Shown: one piece after another, positions 1 through 10,268 of the stretch
Layout: every line of letters starts with the position of its first letter
Position numbering within the stretch: the stretch's first letter is position 1
DNA from: an uncultured Rhodopila sp.
Lineage (GTDB): Bacteria; Pseudomonadota; Alphaproteobacteria; Acetobacterales; Acetobacteraceae
DNA: 64,000 nucleotides
Direction: 5' to 3'
NCBI RefSeq assembly: GCF_903944925.1
Contig: NZ_CAJATU010000063.1
Span: 62,001-126,000 of the forward strand
Position numbers and translations under genes: made by a program
Notes under the pieces: model-generated
The model's input: the letters and a program-made list of their open reading frames with translations, nothing else
Database searches by the model: none
What the model was told of the DNA's origin: nothing

Positions 1-40
1 CCAGCCATCGGGCGGGTTCGAATCCCCCGTAGCGGCTACG
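1..40 (+). tRNA. possible 3' end of a tRNA truncated by the window edge
   Basis: T-loop-like motif GGTTCGAATCCCC at the extreme left edge; the stem has one mismatch, no encoded CCA, and the rest is outside the window. Confidence 0.35.
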
Positions 41-60
41 TGCAGCAACAACGCCGCGAT

Positions 61-264
61 TCAGAACGGGCGGCGCGCCGGCCGGATCGCCCGCTCGATC
101 TTCTGGTCGGTTTGATACTGGCTGACCGCATAGGCGGCCCAGATCGCCGCCGGGATCCAGCCGATCAACGTGATTTGCAGAATCAGGCACAGCAAGCCGG
201 CAAACGGACGGCCAATCGTGAAGAATGCCAGCCAGGGCAGCAAAAGGGCAATGAGCAGGCGCAT
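61..264 (-). CDS. YqaE/Pmp3 family small membrane protein
   Basis: Two hydrophobic helices with IGRPFAGLLCLILQITLIGWIPAAIWAAYAV, typical of UPF0057/Pmp3; start taken at MRLLIALLLP. Confidence 0.85.
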   Translation of the reverse strand: MRLLIALLLPWLAFFTIGRPFAGLLCLILQITLIGWIPAAIWAAYAVSQYQTDQKIERAIRPARRPF

Positions 265-761
265 GGAGCAAACTCCCAAAACGTACCACGTCATCCGGTA
301 ACCACGCGCGATCTTACGACATTCCGGCGCTCACGCCGAGTGAGCTTCCGGGCCGGCCGGGAATTATCGGCGCTCAGGCGCGCTCCGAGCCGGACGACTC
401 CAGCCTGTGCGGACGACCCGGGCCGCAAAAGACACGCATCATTATCGTGGATCAATAACTGCCCGGGAAAAACGCATGACCGTTGCGTGGCGCTGCCGCG
501 GGCGGCGCGAGTACCTGCTGTTGCCCGGGTGGCGTGCGCGAACAGCGGTCTCTTAACGGTCTGTTAACTTTCTCATGCTTGACTCCATTTTGCGCGTATA
601 AGCAATCCTTCAGGGTGAAAATCCGGGTACGATGAACGCCGCAGTTGACGAAAGGACAAGGGCGCCGCATGGGTGCATCGGGACAATCGGCCGGCCGAAC
701 GAGGCCGGTGTTGATTTCGGGGCTTTGCATCCGGCTCGCAGACGGCTGTAAAGACACATAG

Positions 762-3605
762 ATGAACCTGAGGACCGTATTCCTGCTGTGCTTCGCCGCG
801 GCCTGCTTGCCCGCAGCGGGATGGTCCGGCTGGATCGCCATGCGCGCGCACCGGGAATCGAGCGAAGCCCGCTCCGCCGTGCAGATGGCCAGGGCGATGG
901 GCGATGCGCTGCAGCTTGTCGAAGCCCTCTCAATCGAGCGCGGCGCCTTGCAGGAGCGCTCCCTATCGGATCTTCCCGGCGTCGAAGACCTGGCCGAGGT
1001 GGCCGCGCGCAACGATGCCCTGCTCGACCGCGCACAGCGCAGCATGCTCGCCGCCGGATTGCCCGATGAGGCGGTGACGAGAGCCCGGGCGATGCTGCTC
1101 GATGCGCGCGCCCGGGTCGCCGAGGCGATCAGGCGCCCCAGGGCCGAGCGCGACCTCGGTTTCCTGCAGCCGATGGTCGCGCACGCCATTGAGCGTCTCG
1201 ACGAGGTCGAACTGGCGGTGGCGCGGGCTGAACGCGAGGCCGCGCACGCCAACGCCTCCGTCGGCGCGGTGGTCGCCGTCGGCAGCCTCGCCGTGGAAAT
1301 GCGCTCCGCCGCTGGTCGGCGCAGCACGTATCTCAGCGGCTGGATGGGCGGTCAGCCGATCCCGGCGGGTCAGCTCGATCAATCGATGTATTTGACCGGG
1401 CAGATCCAGCACGCGTGGGAGCGCCTGCAGCGGCAGGTTCTGATCGTTGGCGAGTCGCCCCGGTTGGAGGCCGCCGTCGCCGCGACCCGCAACACATTCT
1501 TCCGCGACGCGGAGCCTCGCTACCGCGAAGTCCTGACGATGGCACGCATCGGCGCCGATCGGCCGATGTCTTTGGTGGAGTGGCGCCGCTGGACCATCGA
1601 CGCGCTGAGAGGCACGCTGATCGCGCGGGATGCCGCCATCGCCGAGGCCGTGGAGCGCGGGACGGCATTGGCGGTCGAAGCCCGGGAACATCTCGCCATC
1701 GCCGCCGCGGCGACCGTCGGCATGCTGCTGCTGGGCGCCGCGGCCCTGCTGGTTCTGCTGCGCCGCCTGGTTCTGCCGGTGCAGCGCCTGACTGAAACGG
1801 TCACGCGGCTGGCAGCGGGCGACGTCGCCGCCGCGGTTCCCGAACGTGGCCGCAAGGATGAAATCGGCGCCATGGCGGCGGCGATCGAGGTGTTCCGCCA
1901 GAACGCGCTCAGTCTGCGGCAAACCAACCTGCGTTTCGACGCTGCCTTGAGCAACATGTCGCAGGGGCTGGCGATGTATGACGCCGAGGAACGGCTGATC
2001 GTGGCCAATCCGCGCCTGTCGGAGGTTGCCGGGGTGGCACCGGGCAGCTTCCGCCTCGGCATGACCTATAGCGACGTTCTCGCTGTCAGCGCGATGGCCG
2101 ATTGCTTCAAGGGCCGGAGCCTGAAGCAGGTCTTTGAGGAGTACCGCGAATTCGGCTCGAACGAGGTCGCCAGCGTCTCGCTCGAGGAAGTCCGCGGCAG
2201 CCGGGTCGTCGCCGCTTCGCTGCGGCCGCTGGAGGACGGCGGCTGGCTGCTGACCCTGGAGGACATCACCGAGCGCCGCCGCAATGAAAAGCGCATCGAA
2301 TACATGGCGCATCACGACGCGCTGACCGGCCTGCCCAACCGCCTGCTGTTCCACACGCGGCTGGAGGAAGCGCTCCTCCGGGCCCGCCGCGGCGAGCGTT
2401 GCGCTCTGCTTTATCTCGATCTCGACCGGTTCAAGGCGATCAACGACACGCTCGGCCATCCGGCGGGCGACGCCCTGCTGCAGGAGGTGACCAAGCGCCT
2501 GGGCGCCGAACTCCGGGATGGCGATACGGTGGCGCGCCTCGGCGGCGACGAGTTCGCCATTCTCCAGCCGGCGGTCGAGCAGGCCCAGCAGGCGGCCCTG
2601 CTGGCCCAGCGGGTGGTCGCGGCGCTCTGCGCGCCGTACCAGGTGAACGGCCACCATGTGGATATCGGCGTCAGCATCGGCATCGCCATCGCCTCCGGCG
2701 AGAGCGAAACGCCCGATACGCTGCTGAAGAACGCGGACCTGGCGCTGTACCGGGCCAAGCTGGACGGGCGCGGCACCTGGCGCTTCTTCGAGCCGGAAAT
2801 GGATGCCCAGATGCAGATCCGGCGGAAGCTGGAACTCGACCTCCGGCAGGCCCTGGAGGCGGAGCAATTCGAGATGTACTACCAGCCGGTCGTCAGCCTC
2901 GAGACCGGCCGGGTGGTCGGTTTCGAGGCGCTGCTGCGCTGGCAGCACCCCGAGGACGGACTGATTTCGCCGGCCCACTTCATCCCGCTCGCCGAGGAAA
3001 TCGGCCTTATCGGCCCCATCGGCGAATGGGTGCTGCGGCGATCCTGCGCTGATGCCGCCGGTTGGGCGGGGGATGTCAAGATCGCGGTCAACATCTCGGC
3101 GGTGCAGTTCCGCGCAGGTCCGTGGCTGGTCGATATGGTCGGCGACGTGCTCCGCTCCAGCGGCCTGGCCGCGTCCCGGTTGGAGATCGAGATCACCGAA
3201 ACCGCGATGTTCCAGGACACCGAGGAGACGCTGGCGACGCTGCACGGCCTGAAGGCGCTCGGTGCCAGGATCGCGCTCGACGATTTCGGCACGGGCTATT
3301 CCTCGCTCAGCCACTTGCGGCGATTCCCGTTCGACCGGGTGAAGATCGACCAGAGCTTCGTCCAGTGCCTGGGCAAGACCGAGACCGACAGCGCGGCGAT
3401 CGTGCGGGCGGTTATCGGCCTGTGCGCCGGCCTCGGCGTCGCGGTCACGGCGGAAGGGGTGGAAACCCGCGAGCAGTTGGAGTGGCTGATCGCCGCGGGT
3501 GCGGTGGATGCCCAGGGCTTTCTGCTGGCCCGTCCGGTGCCGGCTGCCGCGGTGCCGGGATTGGTCGAGACCTTCGGCTTCGGCCGCGCCGGAATCGCCG
3601 CCTGA
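762..3605 (+). CDS. membrane-bound diguanylate cyclase/phosphodiesterase (sensor-HAMP-PAS-GGDEF-EAL)
   Basis: N-terminal TM, HAMP-like segment after second TM, ARLGGDEFAIL with RDGD I-site 5 aa upstream, FEALLRW and DDFGTGYSSL. Confidence 0.95.
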   Translation: MNLRTVFLLCFAAACLPAAGWSGWIAMRAHRESSEARSAVQMARAMGDALQLVEALSIERGALQERSLSDLPGVEDLAEVAARNDALLDRAQRSMLAAGLPDEAVTRARAMLLDARARVAEAIRRPRAERDLGFLQPMVAHAIERLDEVELAVARAEREAAHANASVGAVVAVGSLAVEMRSAAGRRSTYLSGWMGGQPIPAGQLDQSMYLTGQIQHAWERLQRQVLIVGESPRLEAAVAATRNTFFRDAEPRYREVLTMARIGADRPMSLVEWRRWTIDALRGTLIARDAAIAEAVERGTALAVEAREHLAIAAAATVGMLLLGAAALLVLLRRLVLPVQRLTETVTRLAAGDVAAAVPERGRKDEIGAMAAAIEVFRQNALSLRQTNLRFDAALSNMSQGLAMYDAEERLIVANPRLSEVAGVAPGSFRLGMTYSDVLAVSAMADCFKGRSLKQVFEEYREFGSNEVASVSLEEVRGSRVVAASLRPLEDGGWLLTLEDITERRRNEKRIEYMAHHDALTGLPNRLLFHTRLEEALLRARRGERCALLYLDLDRFKAINDTLGHPAGDALLQEVTKRLGAELRDGDTVARLGGDEFAILQPAVEQAQQAALLAQRVVAALCAPYQVNGHHVDIGVSIGIAIASGESETPDTLLKNADLALYRAKLDGRGTWRFFEPEMDAQMQIRRKLELDLRQALEAEQFEMYYQPVVSLETGRVVGFEALLRWQHPEDGLISPAHFIPLAEEIGLIGPIGEWVLRRSCADAAGWAGDVKIAVNISAVQFRAGPWLVDMVGDVLRSSGLAASRLEIEITETAMFQDTEETLATLHGLKALGARIALDDFGTGYSSLSHLRRFPFDRVKIDQSFVQCLGKTETDSAAIVRAVIGLCAGLGVAVTAEGVETREQLEWLIAAGAVDAQGFLLARPVPAAAVPGLVETFGFGRAGIAA

Positions 3606-3662
3606 CGCACCCTGCCGCCGCGGGCGCTTGGCGGACGGCCCGGAAAGCGGGATAACCGCAGC

Positions 3663-3977
3663 ATGACAAACTCATCCTCCTCGCGGGCCGAACGGATCGA
3701 AACGGCCCTGACCACCGCTTTCGCGCCAAGCGTCGTGCGGGTCGAAGACGACAGCGACCGGCATGCCGGTCATGCCGGCGCCCAGCCGGGCGGCCAGTCG
3801 CATTACAGCGTGCTGCTGGTGAGCAGCGCGTTCCAGGGTGTCGGCCGCGTGGCCCGGTCCCGCGCCGTCCACACCGCCCTGGCCGCGGAATTCGGTCCGG
3901 CGGAGCAGGGGGGGATGCACGCGCTCGCGCTGACCTTGCGCACGCCGCAGGAGCACGCGGCGCAAACAGAAAAATAA
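3663..3977 (+). CDS. bolA: BolA family protein
   Basis: SHYSVLLVSSAFQGVGRVARSRAVHTALAAEF...GMHALALTLRTPQE pattern of BolA. Confidence 0.85.
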   Translation: MTNSSSSRAERIETALTTAFAPSVVRVEDDSDRHAGHAGAQPGGQSHYSVLLVSSAFQGVGRVARSRAVHTALAAEFGPAEQGGMHALALTLRTPQEHAAQTEK

Positions 3978-4095
3978 TTCTACGGGCATGGCCTAATTCC
4001 AGCACTTCCGAGATTTTCTTCTCTGCCGGAACCGTTTAAGAGTATCTCTCAGTGAGATTCGCCGGTTCGCCGGCCTGAGAGAAAGGCTGACGCGC

Positions 4096-4560
4096 ATGGC
4101 TGCCGACAAGGATATCGATCGCCTCGACCGGGAGATTCTCCGGCTGATTTCGGTCGATGCCTCGCTGTCCCTGGCGGATATTGCCGTCAAGGTGGGGCTG
4201 ACCCCGACGCCGTGCTGGAAGCGCATCCGCCGGATGGAGCAGGACGGCATCATCCAGCGCCGGGTGGCGATCCTGGACGCCGACAAGGTCGGCTTGCCGG
4301 TGTCGGTATTCGTCGCAGTGGAGACGGCGGATCACAGCAGCGACTGGCTCGGCCGCTTCGCCAGGGTGATCCAGGACACGCCGGAGATCGTCGATGCCTG
4401 GCGCATGAGCGGCGATGTCGATTACCTGCTGCATGTCGTGGTGGCGGATATCGCGGCCTACGACCAGTTCTACCGCAAGCTGATCGCCGCCGTCCCGCTG
4501 CGCAATGTCAGCAGCCGCTTCAGCATGGAGCGGATGAAGGCGGCGCCGCTGCCGGTGTAG
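4096..4560 (+). CDS. Lrp/AsnC family transcriptional regulator
   Basis: DRLDREILRLISVDASLSLADIAVKVGLTPTPCWKRIRRMEQDGIIQRRVAIL HTH plus AsnC ligand domain. Confidence 0.95.
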   Translation: MAADKDIDRLDREILRLISVDASLSLADIAVKVGLTPTPCWKRIRRMEQDGIIQRRVAILDADKVGLPVSVFVAVETADHSSDWLGRFARVIQDTPEIVDAWRMSGDVDYLLHVVVADIAAYDQFYRKLIAAVPLRNVSSRFSMERMKAAPLPV

Positions 4561-4647
4561 GGGATGCCGTTAACCTTCCTGACGTCGCCAGGAATGTCTA
4601 AACGGTTGGCGCGACCCGGCCGGCAAGATTTGTGCGATTGAAACGAT

Positions 4648-4790
4648 CTACCTGAAACGATGGCTGATCCCGGCCTGTTTTTCCCCGAATGAGGGCTGTA
4701 CCAGATCTCGTGATCGCCCTTTCCCTGTCGTTCGAAATAACAGCCCGCAGATCGAAGCGTGTCCTTCACCTCCGCCGTCCAGCTAGCCAT
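4648..4790 (-). pseudogene. degenerate HicA-family toxin with internal deletion/frameshift
   Basis: N-terminal VKDTLRSAGCYFERQGKGDHEIWYSPHSGK is HicA-like; the frame then shifts and a HicA-like C-terminus KQAGISHRFR* is found in another frame ending at 4648. Confidence 0.6.
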
Positions 4791-5065
4791 CAGGCGCTGA
4801 GACGACCGGTACTAACGTGTTGATAAAGAACGTCTAACGGAACGTTTTCCCAGCCTTTTTCTGATCCGGTGCGACCCGAAGGGCGCGGGCGAGGATCGGC
4901 ATTCAATTCCAACAGCTCAGGAACGAGAACCGCCAGCTTCGCATGCAGCGCGTCCGTCGTGGCCGCCTCGGCCACCAGACCGCGCACATCATCGCTCGTT
5001 GCGACGGAGACCCTGGCTTCAGGATCCCATATTGCCCGGACCAAGATCGCTCCATTGAACATCAA
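4790..5065 (-). CDS. DUF1902/HicB-like antitoxin
   Basis: AIWDPEARVSVATSDDVRGLVAEAATTDALHAKLAVLVPELLELN matches the DUF1902 pattern; stop overlaps the start of the HicA-like remnant. Confidence 0.75.
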   Translation of the reverse strand: MMFNGAILVRAIWDPEARVSVATSDDVRGLVAEAATTDALHAKLAVLVPELLELNADPRPRPSGRTGSEKGWENVPLDVLYQHVSTGRLSA

Positions 5066-5360
5066 ATGCTCCTCGTCAACCGCCCGCGGCGGTCCGCCTG
5101 ACTTTGATAGCTCGGATCAGTTGATGCAATTCCAGCGTGAGCAATCCGGCGGGGCCAATGATCCCGCCGACAAGAGGACGTGCACCGCTTTCCGGCTCCG
5201 CTGCCGATACCCGGATCAGGCAACCGGCTCGGCAGCCCGCCGTGTCGGACCTCATACGCGCTTACAATCGCGTGCCAAAAAAACCTGAAATTTCTGCGCG
5301 CTGTGAACCTTCTGTTAACCAACTTCCGGTTACCTCCTTCTCGGCAATCAGGAGGTGCCC

Positions 5361-5687
5361 ATGTCAACCAGTCGTCTAGTCAACCGAAACGTCGTCGCCG
5401 AACGCGGGCGCACCAGCATGCGGCTGGAGCCCGAACTCTGGGATGCTCTGCAAGAGATCTGCGAGAGGGAATCGCAGGACATGAGCACCCTGGTGCGTCA
5501 GGTCGAAGCGAACGGCCACGAAGGCGGACGCACCAGTGCGATCCGTGTCTTCATCCTCAACTACTACCGCGCGGCCACCACCGAAACCGGTCATGCCGGC
5601 GCGGGCCACGGGCCGATTCTCAAGTCCCGCCTGGTGGCGGAGATTCCGGCCTTCCGCTCGTTGGTCCCCGCCCACGCCGCGGTCTGA
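5361..5687 (+). CDS. ribbon-helix-helix domain protein
   Basis: RNVVAERGRTSMRLEPELWDALQEICERE resembles the RHH_4 domain. Confidence 0.75.
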   Translation: MSTSRLVNRNVVAERGRTSMRLEPELWDALQEICERESQDMSTLVRQVEANGHEGGRTSAIRVFILNYYRAATTETGHAGAGHGPILKSRLVAEIPAFRSLVPAHAAV

Positions 5688-5736
5688 GACGAAAACCGCA
5701 AGTGCCAACAGGATGATGGGCTTGCGGCTCTACTCT

Positions 5737-7125
5737 CTACCGCGGCGGCAGCGCATCCAGCGCCGACTGAACCAGTTTCGCGTCCTCTCCGCCTGCCGGC
5801 AACCGGGCCAGCAGGGTGTTCCAATCGCGCCGCGCTTCGTCGAGATGTCCGTCCTGAGCCGCCGCGATGCCGAGATACCAAAGCACCATCGGCTCCTGCG
5901 GGGCACTGGCCTGCGCCCGCTTCAGGAACGCCACCGCCTGTGCCGGAAGCTTCTCCGGCGGCTTGAGATCGGCCAGCAGCGCCCGCGCCGCCTGCAGCGG
6001 GATGGAGACATCGTCCGGCTTCAGGGCGATCGCCTTGTCGAAGGCAGCGGTGGACTTGTCCGGCTCGTGCAGCACCGCATAGGCCTGACCCAGCCGTAGC
6101 CACCCCTCCAGGTTCCCCGGTTCGGCTTGCTGCTTCGCCGCCAGCTTCTCCACCATGCCGCGGATCATGGCCTGGCGCTGGTCCTCCGGCAGCGATGCGG
6201 CATCCGCCATCGCTTTGGCGTCCGGCCCGGGCGCCCCCGCTTCAGGCTGCGCCGGCGCCGTGCCTTTCGCCAGTTCGGGCACCGGAATCCCGGCCGCCTT
6301 CGCCGCTTCGGCGATCCGCTGGCCGACGGCATCGCGCACCGACGCGTCCGACGGCATGTCGGCCAGCAGCGCCTGCCAGCCTTCGATTGCCTTCAGCGGC
6401 TCCCCCGCCTGCGCGGCGGCCGTCGACAGGTAGAACCGCGCCAACCCGTTTCGGGGATCGACTTTCAATACCTGCCTAAACGCATCCTCGGCGGCCGGAG
6501 TCACCGTGCCGCCTGCGCCCATTACCATCATCTCGGCACGGTCCGCCGCGACGTCAGGGCTTTTGTCGCCAAGATCGATGGCGTGCTGGTAGGCCTCCGC
6601 CGACTTGTCCCACTGGTTCAGCATCGCCAGGCTGCGTCCGTACAGCAGCCATCCCTCGGGGTCGGAGGGGTTCTGCCGCAGCTTGTCCTCCAGCTTGGCC
6701 GTCGCCTCCTGCAAGGTCGCGTGCTCGCTGGCGTCCGTATTTGCCGCCGTCGCCGGCCGTGAGGCGAACGGTTCATCCGGGATGCCCGGCGCGCCCAGCC
6801 AAAGGTATCCGCCAACGGACCCGAAACCCACCACCACGAACACCAGGGCGGCGATAACCGGACTGCGCGACAGCACGGACGGCTTCGCCGGGATCTGGTC
6901 CGACGCCAGCAGACGGCGCTGGATTTCCAGCCGCGCGGCGTCCGCGTCGCCTTGCGTCAGCAGCCCGCGGGCGATCTCCCGGTCGAGTTCCTGCAACTGG
7001 TCGCGATAAACCGCCTGATCAAAGCTCGCACGCGCCGGCACGGGCCGAGCGCCCCGCAGCAGCGGCACGAGGATCGGCAGCACGGCCAGGAAGGCCAGCA
7101 GGGCAAGAAAAAACGGAAGAATCAA
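5737..7125 (-). CDS. ccmI: c-type cytochrome biogenesis protein CcmI (CycH), TPR-containing
   Basis: N-terminal TM, DQAVYRDQLQELDREIARGLL, TPR repeats, in a ccm gene cluster. Confidence 0.9.
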   Translation of the reverse strand: MILPFFLALLAFLAVLPILVPLLRGARPVPARASFDQAVYRDQLQELDREIARGLLTQGDADAARLEIQRRLLASDQIPAKPSVLSRSPVIAALVFVVVGFGSVGGYLWLGAPGIPDEPFASRPATAANTDASEHATLQEATAKLEDKLRQNPSDPEGWLLYGRSLAMLNQWDKSAEAYQHAIDLGDKSPDVAADRAEMMVMGAGGTVTPAAEDAFRQVLKVDPRNGLARFYLSTAAAQAGEPLKAIEGWQALLADMPSDASVRDAVGQRIAEAAKAAGIPVPELAKGTAPAQPEAGAPGPDAKAMADAASLPEDQRQAMIRGMVEKLAAKQQAEPGNLEGWLRLGQAYAVLHEPDKSTAAFDKAIALKPDDVSIPLQAARALLADLKPPEKLPAQAVAFLKRAQASAPQEPMVLWYLGIAAAQDGHLDEARRDWNTLLARLPAGGEDAKLVQSALDALPPR

Positions 7126-7586
7126 CCCTCATTATCCCTTAGCAACCCGGCCAGCCGCCGGCTTTCATCCGGGCTGAGCGGTGCGGTGTCGGTTGGCGCC
7201 GCCTGGCGGCGATGCAGCCACATCCCCGTTGCCGCCAACCCGAGCAGAACCAGCGCCGGCGGCCCGAACCACAGAACATAGGTCGCCGGTTCGACCGGCG
7301 GCTTCAGCAACACAAACGCGCCGTAGCGATTGACTACCGCCTGGATGGTCTGTGCGTCGGTATCTCCGGCGGTCAGCCGCTCCCGCACCAGGATGCGGAT
7401 ATCGTGCGCCAGGTCTGCGCCGGACTCATCGATCGACTCATTCTGGCAGACCAGGCAGCGGAGCTCCCCGCTGATCGTCCGGGCGCGGGCTTCCAGCGCG
7501 GGATCGGCCAGGCGCTCCTTCGGTTCCACGCCGCCGGCCGGCAGCGCGCCGAGCAGCAGGACCAGGCAAAGCACGAACTTCCTCAT
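7122..7586 (-). CDS. ccmH: cytochrome c-type biogenesis protein CcmH (CycL)
   Basis: ELRCLVCQNESIDESGADLAHDIR with LRCxxCQ motif. Confidence 0.95.
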   Translation of the reverse strand: MRKFVLCLVLLLGALPAGGVEPKERLADPALEARARTISGELRCLVCQNESIDESGADLAHDIRILVRERLTAGDTDAQTIQAVVNRYGAFVLLKPPVEPATYVLWFGPPALVLLGLAATGMWLHRRQAAPTDTAPLSPDESRRLAGLLRDNEG

Positions 7587-8122
7587 GATGAAGGCTCGAG
7601 CTGCTTCAGCAGCGGCATCAGGTCCCGCTCCACCGCCTCGGCGGTCAACGGGCCGACGAAGCGCTTGCGGATGATGCCATTCGCATCGATTACATAGGTC
7701 TCAGGCACGCCATAGACTCCGAAATCCAGTCCGACACGGCCGTCCTGGTCCAGGCCGACTTGCCGGAACGGATTCCCGTAGGTGGCGAGCAGGCGGGCTG
7801 CGTCGTCGGGCTTGTCCTTGTACGCGATGCCATACAGCGGCAAGTGATCCTGCTGTGACAGCCGCATCAGCAGCGGGTGTTCGATGCGGCACGGCACGCA
7901 CCAGGACGCGAAGAAATTGACGATGACCGGATGGCCCTTCAGCCCGGTCAGCGCCAGCCTGTTGTCGTCGCCGAGGTCCGCCAGCTCGAACGAGGGCGCA
8001 GGCTTTTCGAGCATCGCCGAAGGCAGTTCGTGCGTGTCGTGACCCGGCCGCAGCGAGATCAGGAAGTAACCCACCAGCACGAAGAACAGTGCCAGCGGCA
8101 GCAGATAGATGATGCGTTTCAT
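7583..8122 (-). CDS. ccmG: thiol:disulfide interchange protein DsbE/CcmG
   Basis: VIVNFFASWCVPCRIEHP thioredoxin-like WCxxC motif; gene context. Confidence 0.95.
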   Translation of the reverse strand: MKRIIYLLPLALFFVLVGYFLISLRPGHDTHELPSAMLEKPAPSFELADLGDDNRLALTGLKGHPVIVNFFASWCVPCRIEHPLLMRLSQQDHLPLYGIAYKDKPDDAARLLATYGNPFRQVGLDQDGRVGLDFGVYGVPETYVIDANGIIRKRFVGPLTAEAVERDLMPLLKQLEPSS

Positions 8123-8125
8123 GAC

Positions 8126-10114
8126 CTACTCGCCTGCCGCCGGAACCGCTTGCTGTGATCGCCGGGCGGCGCGCGCGGCGACACCCACCCGCCAACGCCG
8201 ATCGCTCAGGCTGACCATGCCGCCAAAGGCCATGATGACCCCGCCGAGCCAGATCCATGGCACCAGCGGCTTCCAGTAGACCCGCACCGTCCAGTCGCCT
8301 TTCGTGTCCGCATCGCCCAGCGCCACATACAGGTCCGCCAACAGGTTGGTGCGGATCGCGGTCTCGCCCGTGGTCTGGTTCTGGAGCTGGAAGTAGCGCC
8401 GCTCCGGGTGCATCACGGTCACCAGGCTGCCGCCGCTGGTCACCCGGATCGTCGCGTCGTCGGCGACGTAGTTCGGGCCGGGCAGCCGATCGACGTGCTC
8501 AAGGGTGATTTCGTAGCCGGCGATATGGATCGAGCCGCCGGGTTTGAGGATCTCGATCGCCTCCCGGGCGAATGGCGAGGCGGCGAAACCGGCGACCGAC
8601 ACCGCCAGGCCGAGATGCGCCACCGACATGCCGTAGCTGGCGCGGGGCAGGTTGACCGCGCGCCGCCAACTATCCGCCAGCGGGATGCGGAACAGCCGCA
8701 CCCGGTCCGCCAGCTCTGTCAGCACCGCGGTGAACAGCCAGGTCGCGAGCCCAAGCCCGAGCACCGCCATGACCGGGCCACCATAGGTGAGGTAAAACGT
8801 CACCAGAAGGACCAGCGCCGTCGCGATATAGGCGACCCAAAGGCGTTGCAGCGCGCCCAGCAGGTCGCCGCGCTTCCAGGCCAGCATCGGGCCGACACCG
8901 GCGGCGACGATCATCGGCACCATCATCGGCACGAAGCTGCGGTTGAAGAACGGGAAGCCGACGGAGAGTTTTGGGCCGCCCATGGCGTCGAGGAACAGCG
9001 GATACAGCGTGCCGATGAACACAGTGGCGCAGCCGCAGGACAGCAGCAGGTTGTTGAGCACCAGCGACCCCTCGCGGGAAATCGGCGCGAACAGGCCGCC
9101 CCCCTGAAGTGACGGCGCGCGCACCGCATACAGCGTCAGCGACCCGCCGATGGCGGTGACGAGCAGCAGCAGGATGAACATGCCGCGTTCCGGATCGGTT
9201 GCGAACGCATGCACCGATGTCAGCACGCCGGAGCGGACCAGGAAGGTGCCGACAAGCGACAGGGAGAAGGTGATGATCGCCAGCAGGATGGTCCAGGATT
9301 TCAGCGTGTCGCGCTTTTCCACGACGATCGACGAGTGAATCAGCGCGGTGCCCACCAGCCACGGCATGAAGGAGGCGTTCTCGACCGGGTCCCAGAACCA
9401 CCAGCCGCCCCAGCCCAGAGTATAGTAAGCCCACCATGATCCCATGGCGATGCCGATGGTCAGCGCGCACCAGGACGCCAGGGTCCACGGCCGCACCCAG
9501 CGCGCCCAGGCGGCATCGACGCGGCCCTCGATCAGCGCGGCGACGGCGAAGGCGAAGGCGACCGAGAAGCCGACATAGCCGAGGTAGAGGAACGGCGGAT
9601 GGAAGGCCAGGCCGGGGTCCTGCAGCACCGGGTTCAGCCCCTGGCCGTTCGGGGCCGGAGGAAAGGTGCGCAGGAACGGGTTGGAGGTCAGCAGGATGAA
9701 CAGCAGGAAGCCGACGGCGATCATGCCCTGGACCGCGAGCACGCGCGCCCGCAAAGCCGGCGGGAGATTGTTGGAAAACAGCGCCACCGCGGCGGCGCAC
9801 AGCGACAGCATGAAGACCCACAGGAGCATGGATCCCTCGTGGTTCCCCCAGACTCCGGTGATCTTGTACAGCAGCGGCTTGTCGGTGTGGCTGTTCTGGA
9901 TGACGTTGACCACGGTGAAGTCGGATGTGACGTAGGCATGCATCAGCGACAGCATCGCCAATGCCGTCAGCCCGAAGCCGATCAGCGCGCAGGACCGTCC
10001 GACTGCCATCCAGCCGATGTGGCGCCGCGCGGCGCCGATAAGCGGGATGGTGGATTGGATGATCGCCACGAACAGCGCCAGGATCAGCGCGAAGTGGCCA
10101 AGTTCGGTGATCAT
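8126..10114 (-). CDS. ccmF: heme lyase CcmF/NrfE family protein
   Basis: Multi-TM protein with GWGGWWFWDPVENASFMPWLVGTALIHS (WWD domain). Confidence 0.95.
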   Translation of the reverse strand: MITELGHFALILALFVAIIQSTIPLIGAARRHIGWMAVGRSCALIGFGLTALAMLSLMHAYVTSDFTVVNVIQNSHTDKPLLYKITGVWGNHEGSMLLWVFMLSLCAAAVALFSNNLPPALRARVLAVQGMIAVGFLLFILLTSNPFLRTFPPAPNGQGLNPVLQDPGLAFHPPFLYLGYVGFSVAFAFAVAALIEGRVDAAWARWVRPWTLASWCALTIGIAMGSWWAYYTLGWGGWWFWDPVENASFMPWLVGTALIHSSIVVEKRDTLKSWTILLAIITFSLSLVGTFLVRSGVLTSVHAFATDPERGMFILLLLVTAIGGSLTLYAVRAPSLQGGGLFAPISREGSLVLNNLLLSCGCATVFIGTLYPLFLDAMGGPKLSVGFPFFNRSFVPMMVPMIVAAGVGPMLAWKRGDLLGALQRLWVAYIATALVLLVTFYLTYGGPVMAVLGLGLATWLFTAVLTELADRVRLFRIPLADSWRRAVNLPRASYGMSVAHLGLAVSVAGFAASPFAREAIEILKPGGSIHIAGYEITLEHVDRLPGPNYVADDATIRVTSGGSLVTVMHPERRYFQLQNQTTGETAIRTNLLADLYVALGDADTKGDWTVRVYWKPLVPWIWLGGVIMAFGGMVSLSDRRWRVGVAARAARRSQQAVPAAGE

Positions 10115-10180
10115 GCGGGAGGGGCCTTTATTAGGCGGGTTGTCCAGTCAACGAGGACTTGGTGCGCCACTTCTACCCTC

Positions 10181-10262
10181 ACCGTCATGGCCGGGCGTGT
10201 CCCGGCCATCTGCGCACCGGCGGTGAAGCGCGAATGTCCGGGACACGCCCGGCCATGACGGT
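10181..10262. repeat. intergenic palindromic element (REP-like)
   Basis: 25-bp perfect inverted repeat ACCGTCATGGCCGGGCGTGTCCCGG (10181-10205) / CCGGGACACGCCCGGCCATGACGGT (10238-10262). Confidence 0.9.
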
Positions 10263-10268
10263 AGGTAG

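Noticed and set aside
963-3314. 783-aa minus-strand ORF opposite the GGDEF/EAL gene
   Set aside because: Shadow ORF of a high-GC gene: Arg/Gln/His-rich, no recognisable domain, while the plus strand has clear catalytic motifs.
5062-5367. 101-aa minus-strand ORF upstream of the DUF1902 antitoxin
   Set aside because: No family resemblance and Arg/Ser-rich composition; probably intergenic.
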